Assembly (NCBI GenBank): GCA_007119985.1
Contig: SKOQ01000176.1
Span: 1-28,714 of the forward strand
Length of the DNA stretch: 28,714 nucleotides
DNA from: Marinospirillum sp.
GTDB taxonomy: Bacteria; Pseudomonadota; Gammaproteobacteria; Pseudomonadales; Halomonadaceae
Direction: 5' to 3'
A program made the translations under genes and the position numbers. This document shows positions 22,469 through 28,714 of the stretch, one piece after another. Position 1 is the first letter of the stretch. Each line of letters starts with the position of its first letter. The notes under the pieces are model-generated. The model was not told the DNA's origin. It saw only the letters and a program-made list of their open reading frames with translations, and ran no database searches.

Positions 22469-23803
22469 ATGTCCGTTTCTTCTACTCCTGCAGCGCCCCG
22501 TGTTGGTTTTATCAGTTTAGGTTGTCCTAAGGCTTTGGTGGATTCTGAGCGTATCTTGACGCAATTGCGTGGCGAAGGTTATGACCTGGTGCCCACCTAT
22601 GAAGATGCCGATCTGGTGGTCGTCAATACCTGTGGTTTTATTGATGCCGCCAAGGCTGAATCGCTTGAAGCGATTGGTGAAGCCTTGAATGAAAATGGCA
22701 AGGTAATTGTCACTGGCTGTATGGGCGTTGAAGAAGCGACCATTCGCGAGCTGCATCCTCAGGTGTTGGCCGTGACTGGCCCGCAGCAATATGAGCAGGT
22801 GGTGCAAGCTGTGCATCAGCATCTGCCACCGATGAAAGAGCACAACCCCTATATCGACTTAATGCCACCGCAAGGCATTAAGCTGACACCCCGTCACTAC
22901 TCCTATCTGAAAATCTCAGAAGGCTGTAACCATCGCTGTAGCTTTTGCATTATTCCTTCGATGCGCGGTGATCTGGTTTCACGCCCGATTGGAGATGTGC
23001 TGGGCGAGGCCGAGCGCTTAGTGAAGGCGGGTGTGCAGGAGCTTTTGGTGGTGTCTCAAGATACCAGCGCCTATGGTGTGGATTTAAAATACCGCACGGG
23101 CTTTTACCAAGGCCGCCCAGTCAAAACGCGGATGAAAGAACTCTGTCAGGAATTAGGTCAGCTCGGCGCTTGGGTTCGGATGCACTATGTTTATCCCTAT
23201 CCGCATGTCAATGATATCCTACCCCTGATGGCAGAAGGCTTGATCCTGCCTTATTTGGATATTCCCTTCCAGCATGCGCATCCTGAAGTGCTGAAGTCGA
23301 TGAAGCGCCCTGCTGCCAGTGAGAAAACCCTTGAGCGCATTCTTTCTTGGCGTAACATCTGCCCAGATTTAACACTGCGTTCTACTTTTATTGTCGGCTT
23401 CCCCGGTGAGACCGAGGCGCATTTTGAGTATTTGCTTGATTTCCTCGATGAGGCTCAGTTAGATCGTGTTGGCTGTTTTACCTATTCTCCAGTTGAAGGC
23501 GCGACAGCAAACGATCTGCCTAACCCGGTTGCAGAAGAAGTGAAAGAAGAGCGTTTAGCGCGCTTTATGGAAAAGCAGGCCCAGATTAGTGCGGCTAAGC
23601 TCCAGCGTAAAATCGGCCGCCATTTAGAAGTGCTGGTGGATGATGTGGGTGATGATGGCGCTGTCGCACGCACGCAAGCCGATGCACCTGAAATTGATGG
23701 GTTGATCTATCTGCTGGATCAGACGCATCTGAAGCCAGGGCAGCGCTTGATGGTTGAAGTGACGGATGCCGATGAACATGATTTGTGGGGTCGGCCGCTT
23801 TAA
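22469..23803 (+). CDS. rimO: ribosomal protein uS12 methylthiotransferase
   Basis: A radical SAM enzyme that adds a methylthio group to Asp-88 (E. coli numbering) of ribosomal protein S12. The 444-residue protein shows the N-terminal methylthiotransferase domain with three cluster cysteines (SLGCPKALVDSE, NTCGFID, GCMG), the radical SAM triad CNHRCSFC, and a C-terminal TRAM domain. Length matches E. coli (441). The ribosome-binding site is weak (GTGTAACG region). A TAAAAT -10-like hexamer near 22421 is the best upstream promoter hint. A strong terminator follows. Confidence 0.97.
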   Translation: MSVSSTPAAPRVGFISLGCPKALVDSERILTQLRGEGYDLVPTYEDADLVVVNTCGFIDAAKAESLEAIGEALNENGKVIVTGCMGVEEATIRELHPQVLAVTGPQQYEQVVQAVHQHLPPMKEHNPYIDLMPPQGIKLTPRHYSYLKISEGCNHRCSFCIIPSMRGDLVSRPIGDVLGEAERLVKAGVQELLVVSQDTSAYGVDLKYRTGFYQGRPVKTRMKELCQELGQLGAWVRMHYVYPYPHVNDILPLMAEGLILPYLDIPFQHAHPEVLKSMKRPAASEKTLERILSWRNICPDLTLRSTFIVGFPGETEAHFEYLLDFLDEAQLDRVGCFTYSPVEGATANDLPNPVAEEVKEERLARFMEKQAQISAAKLQRKIGRHLEVLVDDVGDDGAVARTQADAPEIDGLIYLLDQTHLKPGQRLMVEVTDADEHDLWGRPL

Positions 23804-23818
23804 CAGTCATTTTGAATG

Positions 23819-23851
23819 AAAAAAGGCAAGTTGTGATGACTTGCCTTTTTT
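23819..23851 (+). terminator. intrinsic terminator after rimO
   Basis: The stem AAGGCAAG/CTTGCCTT (23823-23830 with 23840-23847) is extended by A/T pairs on both sides and has a 9-base loop and a T run. It ends 16 bases after the rimO stop and may also work for mazF from the other strand. Confidence 0.9.
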
Positions 23852-23888
23852 GTTATCTGGCCTTTGGTGTTCTAGCTAGTGGCTAGCA

Positions 23889-24260
23889 TTAATCTTTCTC
23901 TTCAGCCAGCCTTTCGATCATGCTGTCCGCTCCAATCAACGGAAGAAGGCGAAATAGAACTTGTTCCATGACACCTTCTTCTGCTTGGGTAATCAAACTT
24001 GCCTTACGATCCTTCCAAGACAGGGTCTGCACAAGGTTGGCTGCGACGACTGAAGGCTTTTCGAGGCTATCAATTGGCACTTCGGTGATCGCACCGCGAA
24101 TGCTTGTGCTAATAGGGCAGCAGATAAGCAGACCGGTTTGCTTATTATATTGTCTGGACGACAAAACAAGCGCGGGTCGATATTTGCCGATCTCTTTGCC
24201 CTTCGTAGGCTCAAAATCTAGCCAAATAATATCGTTGCGATCTGGTATAAGCTCAGCCAT
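23889..24260 (-). CDS. mazF: MazF/PemK-type endoribonuclease toxin
   Basis: A 123-residue protein closely resembling E. coli MazF over RNDIIWLDFEPTKGKEIGKYRPALVLS and the YNKQTGLLICCPIST stretch. The conserved Arg (KYRPA) and the Ser/Thr block (PISTS) correspond to active-site residues of the mRNA interferase. Its ATG overlaps the antitoxin stop by one base (TAATG), typical translational coupling of antitoxin-toxin pairs. It lies at the end of rimO in a stretch with no other accessory genes, suggesting a stand-alone acquisition. The cleavage site preference cannot be read from the sequence. Confidence 0.92.
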   Translation of the reverse strand: MAELIPDRNDIIWLDFEPTKGKEIGKYRPALVLSSRQYNKQTGLLICCPISTSIRGAITEVPIDSLEKPSVVAANLVQTLSWKDRKASLITQAEEGVMEQVLFRLLPLIGADSMIERLAEEKD

Positions 24261-24520
24261 TAGGGGTTAAGCTCGGCAGCTGAGGGTTGAGCTAGTATAT
24301 CGGCATGGGCAGAATGTGCATCTAGACTGTTAAGTAAATCAGCTTCTGAGAACGGAAGTTTGAGTTTACGCTGAGTTTGAGGCGCTGCTTCGATCAGGAT
24401 TTTTCCAGACTGGACTTCGATACGAATAGGGCTCGACACCTCGAGTTGCGCCTGAGCCAAAATTTTGCTGGATAATCTAACTGCGGCACTGTTGCCCCAG
24501 CGTTTGATCTCACTTTGCAT
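24260..24520 (-). CDS. mazE: MazE-type antitoxin
   Basis: An 86-residue protein with an AbrB/MazE DNA-binding domain at the N-terminus (SEIKRWGNSAAVRLSSKIL, then IRIEVQSGKILIEAAP) and an acidic, probably disordered C-terminal tail (SEADLLNSLDAHSAHADILA) that should wrap around and block the toxin. It is the first gene of the pair and likely represses its own promoter at the inverted repeat 24544-24555. The usual KRWGNSPAVR motif has Ala instead of Pro. Confidence 0.92.
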   Translation of the reverse strand: MQSEIKRWGNSAAVRLSSKILAQAQLEVSSPIRIEVQSGKILIEAAPQTQRKLKLPFSEADLLNSLDAHSAHADILAQPSAAELNP

Positions 24521-24543
24521 GACAAGCCCTCGATTCGATGTTT

Positions 24544-24586
24544 ATACGCATGTATCTACATTAGCGGGGGTGTTTCTCGTTGTCAA
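24544..24586 (-). promoter_or_regulatory. mazEF promoter and candidate operator
   Basis: On the minus strand perfect TTGACA (24581-24586) and TAATGT (24558-24563) are 17 bases apart. Just downstream of the -10 lies an inverted repeat ATAC-GCAT-GTAT (24544-24555), placed where MazE or the MazEF complex could block transcription. It is 24 bases before the mazE ATG. Confidence 0.65.
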
Positions 24587-24618
24587 TTATCAAGCTTGTT
24601 TTTTTAACCACAAACGAA

Positions 24619-24640
24619 ACACCCCGCCGGAGCGGGGTGT
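24619..24640 (-). terminator. GC-rich hairpin, probable terminator of hyi-glxR
   Basis: ACACCCCG (24619-24626) and CGGGGTGT (24633-24640) are perfect complements around a 6-base loop. On the minus strand TTTCGTTTG follows, an imperfect U tract. It lies about 170 bases beyond the hyi stop and upstream of the mazEF promoter. The rest of 24641-24808 holds no gene I can support. Confidence 0.5.
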
Positions 24641-24808
24641 AGACTGCAAGCAGCCTTCTCAGATCACTGGATGGGCGACTGAGATTCTAGCCTGTTGAGC
24701 AGAGTATCCTTTCCCTAGCCACAGAAGGGATATTACGCTCTGACGGTGGGGAGGCATAGACGATAATGACGACATGGCTTGTAATAGATTGCGTACATTA
24801 TTCAAGAT

Positions 24809-25588
24809 TCAATCTCGACAAGTGTTGAAGAAATCAGCCTGCCAAGCTAAATGCTGATCTCCTTGTGGCAGATATTCCGCGCTGACCCAGCCTGAATAGC
24901 CTTGAGCTTGCAGCTGCTTCCAAAGTGGCACGAAATCCAGCTGACCTGTTCCCGGTTGGCCGCGTCCTGGCACATCGGCAAACTGGATATGGCCAAGATC
25001 CTGCTGAGCGAGGGTGATTAAATCAGTGAGGTTTTCACCCATACGTGCTGCATGATAGAGATCCAACTGATAGCGAAAAGCAGGGTGTTGAACCCGTTCA
25101 GCCAGCTGCCTCCACTGCGCATAGGTGGCCAGTAAATATCTGGGTTGATCAAAGCTATTCAGCGGTTCGCAGGTCAGCAGAGTACCCGCTGGCAGTCGTT
25201 CGAGCACCCAGTGCAGGTTTTCTTCGAGCTGAGCAAGGCAGTCTTGTGGATCTTGTTCTGCTTGGTAGCGTCCTGCGAGCAGATTCACGACCTTGGGTTG
25301 AAGAGCATGAATGTACTCTAGAGCAGGATCGACAGCCTGATAAAAAGCGGACTGGCGATCCTGCTGACAGGCTAAGCCCAGCCCACCCTCCATCAAATCA
25401 CCAGCTGGCAAGTTCATCAGCACCAGAGGCAGGCGCGCCTCTTGCAAGCGCTGCGCCCAGGTTACAGGTGGAATCGCATAGGGAAACTGCATCTCAACGC
25501 CTTCAAACCCCGCTTCTGCTGCAAAAAGGGGGCGATCCTCTAAAGGCTGATCTTGAAAGAGCAGCGTGATATTGGCGGCCAGCTTCAT
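24809..25588 (-). CDS. hyi: hydroxypyruvate isomerase, xylose isomerase-like TIM barrel
   Basis: A 259-residue protein of the Hyi family, which interconverts hydroxypyruvate and tartronate semialdehyde. Visible are MKLAANITLLFQDQPLEDRPLFA at the start, NLPAGDLMEGGLGLAC near 59-73, the metal-binding and catalytic CEPLNSFDQP (Glu141) and the late VSAEYLP glutamate. The ATG overlaps the glxR stop by 4 bases, so the two are coupled. Together they would turn hydroxypyruvate or tartronate semialdehyde into glycerate. No glyoxylate carboligase (gcl) or glycerate kinase gene is in the window, so the source of substrate is unclear. Confidence 0.9.
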   Translation of the reverse strand: MKLAANITLLFQDQPLEDRPLFAAEAGFEGVEMQFPYAIPPVTWAQRLQEARLPLVLMNLPAGDLMEGGLGLACQQDRQSAFYQAVDPALEYIHALQPKVVNLLAGRYQAEQDPQDCLAQLEENLHWVLERLPAGTLLTCEPLNSFDQPRYLLATYAQWRQLAERVQHPAFRYQLDLYHAARMGENLTDLITLAQQDLGHIQFADVPGRGQPGTGQLDFVPLWKQLQAQGYSGWVSAEYLPQGDQHLAWQADFFNTCRD

Positions 25589-26535
25589 GACTGTTCACCT
25601 TGCTGTTGTGCTTGGGGTTTTGAAGTCGGATCAAGGCTGGAATCAAAGCTGCGGTTGAACGCTGGCGCCGACTGGAACAACTCCACCAGCTGCGCTGGGT
25701 CCACCTGAAGTCCAGATTGCAGGCCTTGTAGGCGGATCAGCTCGGCTGCTTGACGACTCATCGGTGTCGCCTGTCCAAGCTGCTGCGCACAATCGGCACT
25801 CAGGTTGAGATCCTTGAGCAGTGTGGCGAGTGTCCATTTGGGCTGACTGAAATCTTGAGCGGCCATGCGTGGCGCGAGAAGCTGTAGCGGCAGTGAATCG
25901 GCAAAACCACCGCGAAAAGCAACGGGCAGCAGAGCCGCATCGATACCGGCTTGTTGCGCCAGTGCCATGACCTCCGCAATGGCGGCCGCTTGGCAGGTCA
26001 CCAGCATCTGATTACAGACCTTGGCGATTTGGCCGCTGCCAGCTGGACCCAAATGCGTGATCTGGCGGGCTAACGGGGTCAGTAGGGGGCGGACCTTGTC
26101 AAGTGTGCTGGCTTCACCGCCGCACATGATGGCCAGCTGGCCTTGTTCTGCTCCTTGTACGCCGCCTGAGACAGGCGCGTCGATCCATTGTGCGCCTTTT
26201 TGCGCCACCAATGCGGCCAAGCCTTGTGTCGCTGCTGGAGCAATGCTAGAAAAATCAAGGATGATCTGCCCCGGTTGGAGTTGCCCGATCAATGGCTGCG
26301 GGCCTTGCAGAAGTACCTCTTCAACCGCTTGGGTGTCTGTCAGACAGAGGCAGACCACCTCGCAAGCTTGAACTAACTGCTGGGGTGAGGCCAAGAGCTG
26401 CGCGCCCTGATCGACTAATGCTTGCGCTTTATTCGGCGTGCGATTCCACACATGCAGGTTAAAGCCAGCTTCCAGCAGACGCTTGCAAAGCGGAATGCCC
26501 ATTAAACCGAGACCGATAAAACCGATATTTTTCAA
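25585..26535 (-). CDS. glxR: 2-hydroxy-3-oxopropionate (tartronate semialdehyde) reductase
   Basis: A beta-hydroxyacid dehydrogenase, 316 residues. It has the N-terminal NAD(P)-binding GFIGLGLMGIPL, the substrate-binding DAPVSGGVQGAEQG, the catalytic lysine in GQIAKVCNQML, and the C-terminal all-helical domain. The family reduces tartronate semialdehyde to D-glycerate; related enzymes use 3-hydroxyisobutyrate, but pairing with hyi favours GlxR. The C-terminal tail is Gln/Ser-rich (SLDPTSKPQAQQQGEQS) and longer than usual. It heads glxR-hyi, and the 115-base gap behind alr holds its promoter, not identified. Confidence 0.9.
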   Translation of the reverse strand: MKNIGFIGLGLMGIPLCKRLLEAGFNLHVWNRTPNKAQALVDQGAQLLASPQQLVQACEVVCLCLTDTQAVEEVLLQGPQPLIGQLQPGQIILDFSSIAPAATQGLAALVAQKGAQWIDAPVSGGVQGAEQGQLAIMCGGEASTLDKVRPLLTPLARQITHLGPAGSGQIAKVCNQMLVTCQAAAIAEVMALAQQAGIDAALLPVAFRGGFADSLPLQLLAPRMAAQDFSQPKWTLATLLKDLNLSADCAQQLGQATPMSRQAAELIRLQGLQSGLQVDPAQLVELFQSAPAFNRSFDSSLDPTSKPQAQQQGEQS

Positions 26536-26623
26536 CTGTGACTCCTTACTTCTGCTGGCTATCTTCTACTGGCGGTTCAAATGGCGTTTAAGCCCGATCA
26601 TCAACTGGACTGATGGAGGCAAC

Positions 26624-26659
26624 GCCGATCTTTTACTCTGAGCCGAGCTTTTACTCTGA
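26624..26659. repeat. tandem 18-bp duplication over the alr stop
   Basis: Two adjacent 18-base units (26624-26641 and 26642-26659) differ at one position (T629/G647). Each contains CTTTTACTCTGA. The right-hand copy includes the last codons and stop of alr; the left copy repeats them in the non-coding flank. It looks like a recent local slippage duplication. Confidence 0.85.
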
Positions 26660-27739
26660 ATAGCGCCGTGGGACGCGTGGTAGTAAGCCGGTCAACAGGG
26701 TATAGCTGATGGTATCGCAATAGCGGGCGACCTCTTGCGCCGGAAGACGCGCGCCCCAGAGTTCAACCTCATCACCCACCTGAGCTTGCGGAAGATGGCT
26801 CAGATTAACCATCAGCATATCCATCGATACCCGCCCAATCAGTGGGCAGCGTTGCTCATTCACCAGAACTGGCGTGCCTTCAACGGCTTGGCGTGGATAG
26901 CCATCACCATAACCGCAGGCCACAACACCGACGCGCCCGCCTTCAGGCAGGACTCCACGTCCGCCATAACCGATCTGACTGCCAGCAGGGTAGTCTTGAA
27001 TCGCAATTAAGGCGCTGCGCAAGGTCATCACTGGCTGGAGTTGATCGGCCTCTGGCTGTGGGCCTGTAAAAGGACTCATACCATAGAGGGCGATGCCTGG
27101 GCGCTGCCAAGCAAAGCGCGCTGCGGGCCAGGCCAAGCTTGCGGCTGAATTGGCTAGGCTGACGGGCAGCCCAGTTTGGTGTTCTAGCTCTTGCATGCAG
27201 TTGATCTGCTGCTGGGTGAGAGGATGATCCAATTCATCGGCTCGGGCGCAATGGCTTGCAAGCAGGATTTCTTGAGTTGCAAGAGGCTGAAGTTGCGCTA
27301 ATACATCTGGCAGGCTTTCAGGTGCAAAGCCAAGTCGATGCATACCGCTGTCAACTTTGATCCAAAGTGTCCAAGTGGTGGGCTGCTGGATTTGGGCTTG
27401 GTAAGCCGTCAGTGCCTCGATTTGCCACTGACTATGGATCATCAACCAGTAACCTTGTTCTGCAATGATCGGTAGCTCGTCAGCGCTGAAAAATCCTTCC
27501 AAAAGCAAGATAGGGTGGTTGACCCCTTGCTGGCGTAAGGCTTGGGCTTCCTCTAAACTCGCTACCGCAAAAGCTGGCGCGAGATCAGCCAGTGCCTGAG
27601 CCGCAGGGAGCGCACCATGGCCGTAAGCATCGGCTTTTAAAACGGCGAGAGTCGAACCCGATGGGTTGAGCGCTTGAATCAGCGCAAAATTATGACGCAA
27701 AGCGTGCAGATTGATGTCTGCCACCAGTGGACGAGTCAT
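26651..27739 (-). CDS. alr: alanine racemase
   Basis: A PLP enzyme that makes D-alanine for peptidoglycan. The 362-residue protein (E. coli Alr 359) has the PLP lysine K35 in AVLKADAYGHG, the metal-free TIM barrel with SGMHRLGF, the catalytic tyrosine Y258 in QIGYGGR, and RVSMDM of the C-terminal beta domain. The start is ATG 27739 with GGAG about 11 bases upstream. It is divergent from ugpQ with a 73-base gap. The stop codon lies inside a tandem repeat. Whether it is the housekeeping or a catabolic copy cannot be judged here. Confidence 0.96.
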   Translation of the reverse strand: MTRPLVADINLHALRHNFALIQALNPSGSTLAVLKADAYGHGALPAAQALADLAPAFAVASLEEAQALRQQGVNHPILLLEGFFSADELPIIAEQGYWLMIHSQWQIEALTAYQAQIQQPTTWTLWIKVDSGMHRLGFAPESLPDVLAQLQPLATQEILLASHCARADELDHPLTQQQINCMQELEHQTGLPVSLANSAASLAWPAARFAWQRPGIALYGMSPFTGPQPEADQLQPVMTLRSALIAIQDYPAGSQIGYGGRGVLPEGGRVGVVACGYGDGYPRQAVEGTPVLVNEQRCPLIGRVSMDMLMVNLSHLPQAQVGDEVELWGARLPAQEVARYCDTISYTLLTGLLPRVPRRYSE

Positions 27740-27812
27740 ACCGAGGGGATCTCCAAATGTTCGAGAGTGAACCTATCATCAAGATTTAAATAGAGATTAA
27801 GGGCAATTCATC

Positions 27813-28562
27813 ATGTTAATGTCAAGTGTTATTGGGCATCGCGGCGCACGCGCTCTGGTTGCAGAGAATACCCTCGCATCAATCCGTCGCGTCGCGGAGT
27901 TGGGTGGCCGCTGGGTTGAGCTGGATGTGCAGTTATCGCGAGATGGCGTTCCTTTTCTATTCCATGACGATCAGCTGGCTCCACTGACGGGGCAGACTGG
28001 GCGAGTGGGAGATTATGATGCCCACCAGCTAGAGCAGATGCAGGTGATTCATGGTGCTCAGCCAGCCCAGCCTTTGGCCAGCTTGGCTCAAGCGCTCAAT
28101 TTATGCATTGAATTGGGGCTAGGGTTGAATCTTGAGTTGAAGAGCGATGGGGTGCAGCAGGGTGCTAAAACACTTGAAGTTTGTTGGCCGATGATGCGTG
28201 ATCGACCCGAGCTGGCGCTGGTGGTTTCCAGCTTTGATCCAGAAGCGCTGGTTTTGGCGCGTCGTCTTTGCCCAGCAGTACCACGTAGCTGCCTTTTTGA
28301 AGCTTTGCCAAAAAACTGGCGTGAACAAGTGGATCAGGTGGCCGCGCGCGCAATCCATTTAGATGCCGAGTCACTCCAAGCTGAGCAGGTCGCGCAGATC
28401 AAGCAACTCGGTTTGGAAGTCTACTGTTATACCGTTAACTCATTGGAGCGAGGGTTAGAACTCAGAAAGTGGGGCGTGCAGGGCATTTTCACCGATGCGC
28501 CGCAGCTTTTTTTAGACGCTCCTGAATGGCGCAGCCTGCGCTTGCAAGCTTTTGGTGGTTAA
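27813..28562 (+). CDS. ugpQ: glycerophosphodiester phosphodiesterase
   Basis: A 249-residue cytosolic GDPD (no signal peptide) that hydrolyses glycerophosphodiesters to glycerol-3-phosphate and an alcohol. The catalytic set is visible: GHRGAR (H9), EN at 18-19, ELDVQLSRDG with the metal ligands E36 and D38, HDD (H51), and NLELKSD later. E. coli UgpQ is 247 residues, a close fit. AAGGG lies about 9 bases before ATG 27813; ATG 27819 is an alternative. It is monocistronic, divergent from alr, and followed by a terminator. Confidence 0.93.
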   Translation: MLMSSVIGHRGARALVAENTLASIRRVAELGGRWVELDVQLSRDGVPFLFHDDQLAPLTGQTGRVGDYDAHQLEQMQVIHGAQPAQPLASLAQALNLCIELGLGLNLELKSDGVQQGAKTLEVCWPMMRDRPELALVVSSFDPEALVLARRLCPAVPRSCLFEALPKNWREQVDQVAARAIHLDAESLQAEQVAQIKQLGLEVYCYTVNSLERGLELRKWGVQGIFTDAPQLFLDAPEWRSLRLQAFGG

Positions 28563-28647
28563 AACACACCGAGGATCTATTGAGGCGTCTAGCGGGCTTA
28601 AAGATGGCGCTGATACAGCGAGAGTGAGCAGGCGTACCTGATGCTAG

Positions 28648-28672
28648 AGTGCCCATGGACTGGGCACTTTTT
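28648..28672 (+). terminator. intrinsic terminator after ugpQ
   Basis: AGTGCCCA (28648-28655) pairs with TGGGCACT (28661-28668), with a 5-base loop, followed by a T run to 28672. It lies about 85 bases after the ugpQ stop. I see no gene in the remaining bases to the window end. Confidence 0.85.
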
Positions 28673-28714
28673 ATGGGAAGACACCTTCAATGGGGAGGGA
28701 TTAAGGCGCATCTG

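Noticed and set aside
24641..24808. Search for a small gene or RNA in the gap after hyi
   Set aside because: No frame with a ribosome-binding site and no clear promoter-terminator pair were found.
25045..25569. A 174-codon open frame opposite hyi
   Set aside because: It is antisense to a well-supported enzyme gene, has low-complexity composition and no recognisable domain.

Overview
The window comes from a gammaproteobacterium of the Pseudomonadales/Oceanospirillales type. Its gene orders are familiar from that group: thrS-infC-rpmI-rplT-pheS-pheT-ihfA; purM-purN divergent from a DUF2066 gene and hda; arsC-wrbA-DUF2069 divergent from yihY; and uvrY-uvrC-pgsA-tRNA(Gly)-tRNA(Cys)-tRNA(Leu), which E. 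coli also has. The genus cannot be fixed from the sequence alone. Coding is dense and mostly housekeeping, with no IS element, prophage or CRISPR array. The only clearly accessory item is a mazEF-type toxin-antitoxin pair.

Layout: 83-7349 (minus) is the translation operon (ThrRS, IF3, L35, L20, PheRS alpha and beta, IHF alpha), rich in RNA control elements. These are a leader with two tRNA-Thr anticodon-arm mimics before thrS, a probable AUC start for infC, a structured leader before rpmI, and an attenuator-like terminator before pheS. 7548-9289 (minus) is purM-purN. 9456-13757 (plus) carries a secreted DUF2066 protein, Hda, a PAS/degenerate-GGDEF protein and a GCS2-family protein that has lost its catalytic motifs. 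13761-15165 (minus) is arsC-wrbA-DUF2069. 15250-16869 (plus) is yihY, a small membrane protein and tRNA-Ala. 16994-18745 (minus) is an ApbC/Mrp ATPase and a UPF0016 cation exporter under a yybP-ykoY manganese riboswitch. 18797-22334 (minus) is uvrY-uvrC-pgsA and three tRNAs. 22469-23803 (plus) is rimO. 23889-24520 (minus) is mazEF. 24809-27739 (minus) is hyi-glxR and alr. 27813-28562 (plus) is a glycerophosphodiester phosphodiesterase.

Most of the interest is in RNA regulation and in paralogues that keep their fold but lack their signature catalytic residues. The best leads are the double anticodon-mimic thrS operator, the GCS2 pseudoenzyme, the AUC start of infC, the manganese riboswitch with mutually exclusive downstream hairpins, and the SGRKL (not GGDEF) signalling protein. 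Several starts were moved from the longest reading frame on the basis of ribosome-binding sites (pheS, infC, thrS, DUF2066, GCS2, wrbA, the DUF3185-like gene, apbC, UPF0016, pgsA, uvrC). Gene-free stretches of about 100-290 bases are described under the promoter, leader and terminator entries. None exceeds 300 bases once the tRNAs and riboswitch are counted.
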